Assembly (NCBI RefSeq): GCF_022419205.1 | Contig: NZ_JAJOZU010000001.1 | Location: forward strand, 434,001-498,000 | Reading direction: 5' to 3' | DNA: 64,000 nucleotides | DNA from: Thermomonas alba | GTDB lineage: Bacteria > Pseudomonadota > Gammaproteobacteria > Xanthomonadales > Xanthomonadaceae | Shown: positions 31,712 through 39,661 of the stretch, one piece after another | How positions within the stretch are numbered: the first letter of the stretch is position 1 | Layout: each line of letters begins with the position of its first letter | Translations under genes and position numbers: made by a program | The notes under the pieces: model-generated | What the model was told of the DNA's origin: nothing | Database searches by the model: none | Seen by the model: only the letters and a program-made list of their open reading frames with translations

Positions 31712-33592
31712 ATGACATCCGGCATCCTCGGCACCGGCACTTCGGCCTTACTCGCCTACCAGCGCGCGCTGGCCACCGTCAGCCACAACGTGGCCAACGC
31801 CGCCACCCCCGGCTACAGCCGTCAGCGGGTGGAGCTGCAGGCGCGCCCTGGCGACAACGTCGCCATCAGCATCGGGCGCGGCGTGGACGTCAAGGACATC
31901 CGGCGTCTGGCAGACAGCCTGGTGTTCTCGCGCCAGAACGACAGCGCCGGTGAGTTGGGGCGCCTGGATGTGCTCGCGCAGAAGAATGCGCGGATCGACA
32001 GCCTGATGTCCGATTCCGCGACCGCCCTTGGCGGCCCGTGGTCGAGCTTCTTCAACGCGGCCAAGGCGGTCATGGCCGACCCCACCTCGAACCCGGCGCG
32101 CAGCCAGATGCTGGCCGCCGGCGAGCAGCTGGCCGCGCGCTTCCGCCTGCTCGACGGCCAGCTGGCGTCGCTGGATGACGATGTCGATCGCGGACTCACC
32201 AGCCGGATAGCGGATGTCAACCGTCTGGCCAGCGAGATCGCGGATCTCAATCGCAACATCATCGGCGCCCGTGAGAGCGCCTCGTCCGATCTGCTCGATG
32301 CCCGCGAACAGCGGGTTCATGAGCTGGCCAGGCTGGTCGGCGCGAGCACCGTGATTCAGGACGACGGCGCGATGAACGTCTATACCCCCGGCGGGCAGCC
32401 GCTGGTGTTGGGTGTGCGCGCTTCGAGCCTGGCAACCAGCCCCGATCCCTACCGTCCGGACCGGCTGCAACTGACCCTGCAAACCCCCACTGGAACCCAG
32501 CGCCTGCCCGAAAGCACCGTCAGCGGCGAAGTGGGCGGGCTGCTGGAATACCGCAGCCGCAATCTCGATCCGATGCGGGCGGAGCTTGGCCGTATCGCCA
32601 CCGCGTTTGCGCAGCAGGCCAATGCCATCCAGACCGCCGGCATCGACTACAACGGCAACATCGGCACTGCCCTGTTCGCGCTCGCGCCGCCTCTGGTCGC
32701 GGCGAATCCGGCCAACACCGGCAGCGCCAGCCTGAGCGTGAGCGTGGATGACCTCAGCGCGCTGACCGGCCAGGATCTGACGCTGCGCTTCGACGGCAGC
32801 AACTGGAGCGCGCAGCGCGCCGACACGGGCCAGGCCGTGACGATGACGGGAAGCGGAACGCTCGCCAACCCGTTCAAGGTCGGCGGGCTGGCCATCGTGG
32901 TCGGTCCCGGTGCCGCGGCAGGCGACACCTTCCTCGTCAGCCCGACCGCCAACGCGGCGGGCAGTCTGCGGCTTGCGATCAGCGACCCCAATGCCATCGC
33001 CGCGGCCGCCCCGATCCTGGGGGCCGCGGATCCCGGCAATCTTGGCAGCGCCAGAGTGTCCGGCTCGGCCATTACCGATCCGGTTCAGTTCGCCAGCTTC
33101 ACTTCCGCCACGCTCGATTTCATCGACGCCACCCACTACACCATCGATGGCAACGGCCCCTATACCTACACGCCCGGCAGCCCGATCGCCGGCAACGGCT
33201 GGAGCCTGACCCTGACCGGAACACCGACCGCCGGCGACTCCTTCACCCTGAGCCGCACCGGGCCGCATTCCGCAGACAACGCCAATGCCCGGCAGCTGGC
33301 AAGCCTCGATCAGCGCAAGCTGCTCGATGGCGGCACGGTCGATCTTGGCAGCGGAATCGCGCGCATGGTGGGCCAGGCGGGCAGCGCCGCGCGGTATGCC
33401 GACCTCTCCCGGGAGGCACAGCAGGCCATCGACGATCAGCTTGCCAATGACCGTGAGTCGCTCAGCGGCGTCAACCTGGACGAGGAAGCGGCCGACATGC
33501 TGCGCTATCAGCAGGCCTATCAGGCGGCTTCGCAGATCATCGCCACTGCCGACACCATGTTCCAGACGCTGCTGTCGGTGACGCGTCGCTGA
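31712..33592 (+). CDS. flgK: Hook-filament junction protein FlgK (HAP1)
   Basis: This 626-residue protein has the N-terminus ALLAYQRALATVSHNVANAA, the family motif GYSRQRVELQARPG, and the C-terminus GVNLDEEAADMLRYQQAYQA followed by SQIIATADTMFQTLLSVTR. FlgK links the hook to FlgL and the filament. The central variable region is larger than in enterics (547 residues in Salmonella). It starts 3 bp after flgJ, with GGAGG in the flgJ end. Confidence 0.96.
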   Translation: MTSGILGTGTSALLAYQRALATVSHNVANAATPGYSRQRVELQARPGDNVAISIGRGVDVKDIRRLADSLVFSRQNDSAGELGRLDVLAQKNARIDSLMSDSATALGGPWSSFFNAAKAVMADPTSNPARSQMLAAGEQLAARFRLLDGQLASLDDDVDRGLTSRIADVNRLASEIADLNRNIIGARESASSDLLDAREQRVHELARLVGASTVIQDDGAMNVYTPGGQPLVLGVRASSLATSPDPYRPDRLQLTLQTPTGTQRLPESTVSGEVGGLLEYRSRNLDPMRAELGRIATAFAQQANAIQTAGIDYNGNIGTALFALAPPLVAANPANTGSASLSVSVDDLSALTGQDLTLRFDGSNWSAQRADTGQAVTMTGSGTLANPFKVGGLAIVVGPGAAAGDTFLVSPTANAAGSLRLAISDPNAIAAAAPILGAADPGNLGSARVSGSAITDPVQFASFTSATLDFIDATHYTIDGNGPYTYTPGSPIAGNGWSLTLTGTPTAGDSFTLSRTGPHSADNANARQLASLDQRKLLDGGTVDLGSGIARMVGQAGSAARYADLSREAQQAIDDQLANDRESLSGVNLDEEAADMLRYQQAYQAASQIIATADTMFQTLLSVTRR

Positions 33593-33606
33593 GCGGAGGG
33601 CCAGGC

Positions 33607-34815
33607 ATGAGCACGCGCATCTCCACCGCCCAGATCCACTACCAAAGCTTGTCGGCGCTGCAGTTCCGGCAGGCGGAAATCCAGAAATACCAGCAGCAGA
33701 TCGCCACCGGGGTTCGCCTGAGCCGCGCCGCCGACGATCCGTCCGGCATGACCCAGGCCAAGCAACTCGAACAGGCGCTGGCGCGGCTGGATCAGTACCA
33801 GCGCAACAACGCGCAGCTCAGCGACCGCCTGCAGCAGCAGGAAGGCGCGCTCGGGGATGCCGGCGATGTGCTGCAACGCGCCCGGGAGTTGGCCATCCAA
33901 GCCAATAGCGGTGCCTTGAGCGACAGCGACCGCCATACCATCGCGCTCGAACTGCGCAGCCTGCGCGAGCATCTGCTGCAAATCGCAAACCGTGAGGATG
34001 GCCACGGCCGCCGCCTGTTTGCCGGGACCCAGGATGGCGTGCAGCCTTTCGTGGATGCGGGCGGCAGCGTCAGCTACGTCGGCAACGACGGGCAGAACTA
34101 TGTGGACGTGGCCGATGACAGCACCGTGGCGGATACCGACCCGGGGAGCCGCGTGTTCATGCGCATTCCCACCGGCGACGGAATCAGCCGGACCCGCGCC
34201 AGCGCCGCCAACGCCGGTACCGGGCGCATCGAGTCCGCGCAGGTGACCGATCCCATCACCTGGAATGGCGCCACCCTGCAACTGCGCTTCACCAGCCCGA
34301 CCAGCTACGAGGTGGTGGATGGCAACGGCAACCCGCTGACACCGCCGGTGTCTGGCGCCTGGACCTCGGGCCAGGCGGTGAATGCCCAGGGCGCCACCTT
34401 CGTGATCAGCGGAAGCCCCGCCACTGGGGATACCTTCGTGCTGGAGAAATCTCCCAGCCAGGACGTCTTCACCACCTTGAAGACCCTCGCCGATGCGCTC
34501 GATGCGCCGGTCGCGAGCGACCCCGACCGCGCACGTCTTGCGAACGCCATGCGCGCAGGGCTCGAAGACATCGTCAATGCCCACAATCATCTGCAGGATA
34601 TCCGCGCCAGGACCGGCGTGCAGCTGGCTGGGCTTGCGGATGTCGCGGATGTCTCCAGCGCCAGCAACGTCACCTTGAACGAGATGCTCTCCAAGGTGCG
34701 CGACACCGACCTGGCCGATGCCATCAGCCGCCTGCAATACAACATGACCGCGCTGGAAGCGGCCCAGCGGATGATGGCCAGGCTGCAAGGCAGCTCGCTG
34801 TTCGACAAGCTTTGA
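33607..34815 (+). CDS. flgL: Hook-filament junction protein FlgL (HAP3)
   Basis: This 402-residue flagellin-like protein has the N-terminus TRISTAQIHYQSLSALQFRQ and the flagellin signature TGVRLSRAADDPSGMTQAKQ. The C-terminal DTDLADAISRLQYNMTALEA is followed by AQRMMARLQGSSLFDKL. It is longer than enteric FlgL (317), the extra length lying in the central domain. It follows flgK by 14 bp with GGAGG and ends the flg run. Confidence 0.95.
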   Translation: MSTRISTAQIHYQSLSALQFRQAEIQKYQQQIATGVRLSRAADDPSGMTQAKQLEQALARLDQYQRNNAQLSDRLQQQEGALGDAGDVLQRARELAIQANSGALSDSDRHTIALELRSLREHLLQIANREDGHGRRLFAGTQDGVQPFVDAGGSVSYVGNDGQNYVDVADDSTVADTDPGSRVFMRIPTGDGISRTRASAANAGTGRIESAQVTDPITWNGATLQLRFTSPTSYEVVDGNGNPLTPPVSGAWTSGQAVNAQGATFVISGSPATGDTFVLEKSPSQDVFTTLKTLADALDAPVASDPDRARLANAMRAGLEDIVNAHNHLQDIRARTGVQLAGLADVADVSSASNVTLNEMLSKVRDTDLADAISRLQYNMTALEAAQRMMARLQGSSLFDKL

Positions 34816-35155
34816 TGCGTTCATCGGCGCAGCGTTGAACGCTCTGCGGCATCACCGGCCTTTCGCGCATGCGGCCACCTGTCCGCATCGGATGGCCAGC
34901 GGTTCTTGCAGCCCAGCCTTTGGCGGAAGCCGCCTCGTGCAGTCCCGAGAAAACTTTAGGGCATGCACAACTTTTATTCGAAATCTGCGATTCATTCTGC
35001 AATTTCGAAAATTTACCTAAAGCCTGCCGCCGCCGGCCCGTTAACGGGGTCAGCAGTGGACCCAAGCCTTCTTCCTCGGCAAGCCCTCTGCGGAACCCCA
35101 ACCGGCTACGCCCTGACCCACGTCGGCATTGCCTACTTTCAGGAGAGAGACTCCC
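34816..35155. other. flgL-fliC intergenic region (340 bp)
   Basis: No supported gene was found here. The left 160 bp is GC-rich and featureless. An AT-rich stretch follows with an inverted repeat, TTCGAAAT (34977-34984) and ATTTCGAA (35002-35009), just upstream of the sigma-28 promoter of fliC. The fliC leader of about 105 bases fills the right end. Confidence 0.6.
35018..35044 (+). promoter_or_regulatory. Sigma-28 promoter of fliC
   Basis: TAAA (35018-35021), 15 bp and CCCGTTAA (35037-35044) match the FliA consensus at six of eight -10 positions. The predicted start near 35051 leaves an unusually long leader of about 105 bases. Confidence 0.75.
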
Positions 35156-36304
35156 ATGACCACCATGATCAACACCAACGTGATGTCGCTGAATGCGCAG
35201 CGCAATCTGGCGACCAACTCCGCCAGCCTGTCCACCACCATTCAGCGTCTGTCTTCGGGCCTGCGCATCAACAGCGCCAAGGACGACGCGGCGGGCCTGG
35301 CCATTTCCGAGCGTTTCACCTCGCAGATCCGAGGCCTCAACCAGGCCGCACGCAATGCCAACGACGGCATCTCGCTGGCGCAGACCGCGGAAGGCGCCAT
35401 GTCCGAGATCGGCAACAACCTGCAGCGCATCCGCGAACTGGCGGTGCAGGCGTCCAACGGCACCAACTCGCAGTCCGACCGCGACGCGCTGCAGAAGGAA
35501 GTCGTGCAGCTGCAGGACGAAATCCAGCGTGTAGCCACCCAGACCAGCTTCAACGGCACCAAGCTGCTGGATGGCTCTTTCGCAGGTGTCGCCTTCCAGG
35601 TGGGCGCCAATGCCGGCGAGACGATCACCATCGGCAGTATCGTCAATGCGCAGACCAGCGCGCTTGGCGGCACGGTCACACGCTATTCGGGCAGCGTGGC
35701 CGTTTCTTCGCTGACCGGTTTCGCCACCGCGATCGCGGCAGGCGGCGTCACCATCAACGGCACCGATATCGGCGCGATCGCCGCCGCAGGCAGCGCCCAG
35801 GAGCGCGCCGGCCAGCTGGCCGAGGCCATCAACCGCGTCTCCGCTCAGACGGGGGTTGGTGCCTACTACGACTCGGCTTCCGGTCAGCTCACGCTCAGCT
35901 CCAGCGCGGCCATCACCGTTGGCGGCACCACCAACGATGCCACCGTCGCCGGCTTTGCCAATGGCGCCGTGGGCACGTCCTCCAGCGTCACCGGCATCGG
36001 TAACGTCAACGTCAGTTCGTTCGCGGGCGCGCAGATGGCCATCGATGTGGCGGATGCGGCGCTGAAGGTCATCAACGCCGGCCGCGCGGATCTGGGTGCG
36101 ATCCAGAACCGCTTCGCTTCGGTGGTGACCAACCTCAACACGGCAGCCGAGAACCTCAGTGCCTCGCGCAGCCGCATCCGCGACACCGATTTCGCCAAGG
36201 AAACGGCCGAGCTGACCCGCACCCAGATCCTCACCCAGGCGGGTACGGCCATGCTGGCCCAGGCCAACCAGGTGCCGCAGAACGTGCTCAGTCTGCTGCG
36301 CTGA
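35156..36304 (+). CDS. fliC: Flagellin FliC
   Basis: This 382-residue filament subunit has the D0/D1 N-terminus [40 protein letters not shown], and the C-terminus [20 protein letters not shown] followed by [20 protein letters not shown]. The central domain (about 175-290) is short. The start at 35156 follows AGGAGAGAGA. A single flagellin gene is present in this cluster. It is driven by sigma-28 and followed by a GC hairpin. Confidence 0.97.
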   Translation: MTTMINTNVMSLNAQRNLATNSASLSTTIQRLSSGLRINSAKDDAAGLAISERFTSQIRGLNQAARNANDGISLAQTAEGAMSEIGNNLQRIRELAVQASNGTNSQSDRDALQKEVVQLQDEIQRVATQTSFNGTKLLDGSFAGVAFQVGANAGETITIGSIVNAQTSALGGTVTRYSGSVAVSSLTGFATAIAAGGVTINGTDIGAIAAAGSAQERAGQLAEAINRVSAQTGVGAYYDSASGQLTLSSSAAITVGGTTNDATVAGFANGAVGTSSSVTGIGNVNVSSFAGAQMAIDVADAALKVINAGRADLGAIQNRFASVVTNLNTAAENLSASRSRIRDTDFAKETAELTRTQILTQAGTAMLAQANQVPQNVLSLLR

Positions 36305-36319
36305 TCCCGTAGTCCCCGG

Positions 36320-36342
36320 CGGGGAGCCCGGATGGCTCCCCG
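36320..36342 (+). terminator. GC-rich hairpin after fliC
   Basis: CGGGGAGCC and GGCTCCCCG form a perfect 9-bp stem around CGGAT, 16 bp past the fliC stop. A weak pyrimidine stretch (CTCTTTCC) follows about 8 bases later. It probably limits read-through from the strong fliC transcript into flaG. Confidence 0.65.
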
Positions 36343-36367
36343 CACGGCTCTTTCCGGATGAGCCGTC

Positions 36368-36796
36368 ATGTCGATCGTTGTGTTCTCTCCCGCACCGCCA
36401 GGCACGATTCCGATGTCCGGCGCAAGCATCTCCCCGCCCTCCCCTGGCGGGGCGTCGCCGTTTGCTGCCGCCACGCCGCCAGCCGTCGTCTCCGCAAGCG
36501 CGTCGGCGCCTGCCGCGCAGGCCGCGCAGGCCGCCCCGCTGCCGCCGGACGCCGCCCCCGGCGCCGCTGCCGAACGCGACCGTCAAGCCCTGCAGAAAGC
36601 CCTGGACGAGGCGCTCTCTCGCGCCAACGCGCGCACCTCGCTGCGCTTCCGGGTGGAAGAGGACATCGGTGAAGTCGTGGTGTCGGTGGTGGATGAAGAC
36701 GGCAAGACACTGATGCAGATCCCGGACGACGTGGCGCTGGCGCTCGCCCGCCGCCTGGCTGAGACGGGCAGCGGCCTGCTGGATCACAAGGCTTGA
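36368..36796 (+). CDS. flaG: FlaG family flagellar protein
   Basis: This 142-residue protein has a long Pro/Ala-rich N-terminal half (PPSPGGASPFAAATPPAVVS) and a FlaG domain at about 80-140. The domain reads TSLRFRVEEDIGEVVVSVVD, then GKTLMQIPDDVALALARRL. FlaG proteins affect filament length in polar flagellates; the mechanism is unknown. It lies between fliC and fliD, the usual position. The start is not certain, since an in-frame ATG at 36413 would shorten the disordered region by 15 residues. Confidence 0.88.
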   Translation: MSIVVFSPAPPGTIPMSGASISPPSPGGASPFAAATPPAVVSASASAPAAQAAQAAPLPPDAAPGAAAERDRQALQKALDEALSRANARTSLRFRVEEDIGEVVVSVVDEDGKTLMQIPDDVALALARRLAETGSGLLDHKA

Positions 36797-36826
36797 CCCA
36801 TTCAGCCAGGGGCGCGGCCCGCAGGC

Positions 36827-36853
36827 TAAAGTCGCACCCAGCGGCGCCGATAT
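36827..36853 (+). promoter_or_regulatory. Sigma-28 promoter of fliD
   Basis: TAAA (36827-36830), 15 bp and GCCGATAT (36846-36853) are nearly identical to the FliA consensus. The predicted start near 36860 gives a 42-base leader carrying AAGGAG before fliD. Confidence 0.85.
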
Positions 36854-36901
36854 CCAAAAAGCGGAACGCCGCCGCGCCCCGCAAGTTGTAAGGAGTATTC
36901 C

Positions 36902-38239
36902 ATGGCCACCATCACCAGCGCAGGTATCGGCTCCGGGCTCGATGTCGTCGGCCTGGTAAGCCAGCTCGTGGCGGCCGAGCGTGCGCCTGCCGACAAGCGG
37001 CTGACGACGGCTGAGACCAGCGTCAAGGCGCAGCTGTCCGCATTCGGTCAGCTCAAGTCGGCGCTGTCGGGGCTGGAGTCGGCCCTGTCCAAGCTGACCG
37101 GCAACGGCGCCCTGCCCGGCCGCAAGGCTACCCCGCAGGACGGCGCCGGGTTTACCGCGAGCGCCAGCAGCAGCGCCGTGCTCGGCACGTATTCGATTTC
37201 CGTGGAGCAGCTGGCCAGCGCGCACAAGCTGCGCTCGGCATTCGCCGCCAGCAACACCCAGATCGGCTATGGCACGTTGACGTTCCAGGTCGGCAGCGGC
37301 ACGCCGTTCGATGTCACCATCGACTCCGGCAAGGGCACGTTGGCCGACATCCGCGATGCCATCAACAGCCAGGCGGGCGGCAAAGTCTTGGCCACATTGG
37401 TGCGCGGCGACAGCGGCGATGCGCTGGTGCTGACCTCCGGCACACAGGGAAGCGCTGGCGCCTTGACCATCAGCGCCAGCGGCGGCAATGGCGGTCTGGC
37501 CGTGCTCGCCACCAGCGGTGGCACCCTGACCCAAGTCGCGGCGGCGCAGGATGCGCAGGTCGTCGTGGATGGCGTCACCCGCACCAGCAGCAGCAATACG
37601 CTCACCGATCTGATCGACGGCGTCAGCCTGACCCTCACCAAGGCCAATCCCGGCCAGCCTTACAGCCTCAAGGTCGAAAGCGACGCCAGCACGCTCAAAG
37701 CCAGCGTGCTCGGTTTCGTCAGCGCCTATAACGCGGCGCTCTCGACGATTCGCACCCAAAGCGCCGCCGGTGGCGATGGCAAGACCGCCGGCCCCTTGAG
37801 CGGGGATGCCACCGCGCGCAGCATGATGCAGTCGCTGCGCAGCGCGGTCGGCAACCACTACGCCGAGCTCAACGCGATCGGGCTTTCGACCGCAGTGGAC
37901 GGCTCGCTGAGCCTGGATGGCAGCAAGTTCGACGCCGCCATCAGCGGCAATCCGCAGGCGGTCAAGAACCTGCTCGGAGATGACGCCGCCTTCGGCAAGG
38001 CCATGCGCGACATCCTGCACAACTTCAACGGCGCGCAGGGGCTGCTGGATGTCCGGAATCAGGACCTGAACAAGCGCCTGAAATCGATCAGTGATCAGCG
38101 CGCCACCCTGGACGACCGCATGGCCCGGCTCGAAGCCAGCTATCGGCAGCAGTTCGCCGCGTTGGATGCGCTGATGGCGCAGATGCAGGGCACCTCCACC
38201 TATATCGCCAATCAGCTTGGCGCCGCCAACAAAGCCTGA
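36902..38239 (+). CDS. fliD: Filament cap protein FliD
   Basis: This 445-residue cap protein has the N-terminus ITSAGIGSGLDVVGLVSQLV and AAERAPADKRLTTAETSVKA, the central VVVDGVTRTSSSNTLTDLID, and the C-terminal ARLEASYRQQFAALDALMAQ followed by MQGTSTYIANQL. It folds and inserts flagellin at the filament tip. It has its own sigma-28 promoter and strong AAGGAG ribosome-binding site. Its length is close to enteric FliD (467). Confidence 0.96.
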   Translation: MATITSAGIGSGLDVVGLVSQLVAAERAPADKRLTTAETSVKAQLSAFGQLKSALSGLESALSKLTGNGALPGRKATPQDGAGFTASASSSAVLGTYSISVEQLASAHKLRSAFAASNTQIGYGTLTFQVGSGTPFDVTIDSGKGTLADIRDAINSQAGGKVLATLVRGDSGDALVLTSGTQGSAGALTISASGGNGGLAVLATSGGTLTQVAAAQDAQVVVDGVTRTSSSNTLTDLIDGVSLTLTKANPGQPYSLKVESDASTLKASVLGFVSAYNAALSTIRTQSAAGGDGKTAGPLSGDATARSMMQSLRSAVGNHYAELNAIGLSTAVDGSLSLDGSKFDAAISGNPQAVKNLLGDDAAFGKAMRDILHNFNGAQGLLDVRNQDLNKRLKSISDQRATLDDRMARLEASYRQQFAALDALMAQMQGTSTYIANQLGAANKA

Positions 38240-38254
38240 AGATCACCAATCACC

Positions 38255-38644
38255 ATGAACGCACGCGCTTCCGCCCAACAGTACCGTCAGACCGCCGTGC
38301 AGAGCGCGGTGCTGGAGGCCAGCCCGCACCGCCTGGTGGCCTTGCTGCTGGCCGGCCTGCGCGAGCGCCTGCAGCTGGCGCTCGCCTGCCTCGAGAAAGG
38401 CGATCTTGCGCGCAAAGGGCAGGCCATCGGTGAGGCCTGCCGGATCATCGCCGAGCTCGACGGTTCACTCGACCATGCGGCCGGAGGCGAGGTCGCCGCG
38501 GGGCTGGCGGCGCTCTACGACTATGCCCAGCGGCGTCTGCTGGACGCCAATCTGCACAACGATCCCACCCCGCTTCAGGAAGTGGATGGCCTGATCGCCG
38601 AGATCGAAAGCGCCTGGCGCGCGATCGAGCCTGCAGCCGCATGA
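38255..38644 (+). CDS. fliS: Flagellin export chaperone FliS
   Basis: This 129-residue helical chaperone has the FliS signature QYRQTAVQSAVLEASPHRLV, LLLAGLRERLQLALACLEKG and the conserved LDHAAGGEVAAGLAALYDYA. It binds the flagellin C-terminus in the cytosol and prevents early polymerisation. It follows fliD by 15 bp and overlaps the next gene by 4 bp (ATGA). Confidence 0.94.
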   Translation: MNARASAQQYRQTAVQSAVLEASPHRLVALLLAGLRERLQLALACLEKGDLARKGQAIGEACRIIAELDGSLDHAAGGEVAAGLAALYDYAQRRLLDANLHNDPTPLQEVDGLIAEIESAWRAIEPAAA

Positions 38645-38946
38645 CCGATTACGCGCCAGATGCGGTTCCTGTCCTGCCCGCGGAGGCCATCCGCGTCGCG
38701 CTCGGACAGGCCGATCTGGATATGGCCGCTGCCCTGCTGGAAGCGCACGACCGCGCAGTGCGCCAGGCCCTGACTGCGGACGCCCTGCTGGATCCGCGCC
38801 AGGCCCAGCGCTGGGCCTGCCTGCTGCAGGAACAGCAGGCCTTTCTGGAAGAGCTCGCCCGCCTGCGCGATCACGTCGGCGAACAGCTGCGCCAGTTGCA
38901 GCGCCATCAGCGCGGGGCGCGGGCGTATCTCGGGTCGGGCGCATGA
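38641..38946 (+). CDS. FliT-like flagellar protein
   Basis: This 101-residue helical protein overlaps fliS by ATGA and the following PilZ-like gene by 4 bp. It shows LLQEQQAFLEELARLRDHVG and EQLRQLQRHQRGARAYLGSG, resembling FliT-type export chaperones, whose helices bind FliD. Sequence similarity in the family is weak, so the call rests on position after fliDS, size and helical pattern. No other function is suggested. Confidence 0.6.
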   Translation: MTDYAPDAVPVLPAEAIRVALGQADLDMAAALLEAHDRAVRQALTADALLDPRQAQRWACLLQEQQAFLEELARLRDHVGEQLRQLQRHQRGARAYLGSGA

Positions 38947-39515
38947 GCGCGCCGGAAGCGGCCGACGACCTGCTGTTCGGGCAGACGCTGGCGTGCCAGG
39001 AGCGGGTGCGTGCCGGGTTCAGCCCGCAGCGGCTGCAGGCGCATCAGATTCAAAGCTTGTGCCTGCGCGCGGAGACTGCGCTGGGAGCGATCGCGGTGAT
39101 CGAGGACAGCCGCTCCGAGGACGAGGAGGCCACGCAGGGCCCCGCGCTGCGCCGGATCGAAGCGAAGCTGGACCTGCTGCTGACCTTGATCGGCAACCTC
39201 GGGCGCATGGCGAGCGAGCTCGACGAGGTCGCGCTGCAATGGTCGGCGCTCGGGGTGCGCCTGCCGTACGCACCGCACCAGGACAGCCATATTGGCCTGG
39301 AAGACAGCGGCGTTTTCCGGATCCAGGCCGCCCCCTGGCTGCCGGAGCCGTTGGCACTGCCGGCCCGGGTGATCGCCTACGCGCCCTCCGCCGATGCGGC
39401 AGGCCAGCTGTGGCTACGGTTCGAGCCGCTGACTCCGGGGGTCTGCGCCGCGCTGGAGCGCCACTTGTTCCGGCGTCATCGCCGCGCCGTCGCCGAGCGC
39501 CGCCGCAGCGTCTGA
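38943..39515 (+). CDS. PilZ-like protein with central helix
   Basis: This 190-residue protein has a long helix (about 60-100, RIEAKLDLLLTLIGNLGRMA). A PilZ-like beta barrel follows (about 98-175), with WSALGVRLPYAP, LPARVIAYAPSADAAGQLWL and RFEPLTPGVCAALERHLF. The usual RxxxR and full D/NxSxxG c-di-GMP signatures are not clear; only S-A-L-G remains of the second. This recalls the tetrameric, helix-containing atypical PilZ proteins of Xanthomonas. It overlaps the FliT-like gene, so it is probably made with FliD and FliS. A terminator follows. Confidence 0.7.
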   Translation: MSAPEAADDLLFGQTLACQERVRAGFSPQRLQAHQIQSLCLRAETALGAIAVIEDSRSEDEEATQGPALRRIEAKLDLLLTLIGNLGRMASELDEVALQWSALGVRLPYAPHQDSHIGLEDSGVFRIQAAPWLPEPLALPARVIAYAPSADAAGQLWLRFEPLTPGVCAALERHLFRRHRRAVAERRRSV

Positions 39516-39569
39516 ACGTGCGCGTCCCTGCCCGATGCCCGCACGCGCAATGTCACGGCGGTGAGGCGT

Positions 39570-39597
39570 CGGAAACTCGACATTTCCGGTTTTTTTT
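39570..39597 (+). terminator. Rho-independent terminator before rpoN
   Basis: CGGAAA/TTTCCG forms a 6-bp stem around CTCGACA and is followed by G and eight T residues. It closes the fliDS-PilZ unit 55 bp past the last stop and isolates rpoN, which must have its own promoter in the remaining 64 bp or rely on read-through. Confidence 0.78.
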
Positions 39598-39661
39598 CCG
39601 ATAGTGAACGCACGCTGGCTTCTCGTGGAGGCCGGCCGACTCGAACGTTCGGGGGCAGTGG

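Noticed and set aside
34724-38020. A 1098-codon open frame on the minus strand opposite flgL-fliC-flaG-fliD
   Set aside because: It mirrors the codon pattern of four well-recognised flagellar genes on the other strand, has low-complexity composition, and shows no domain.
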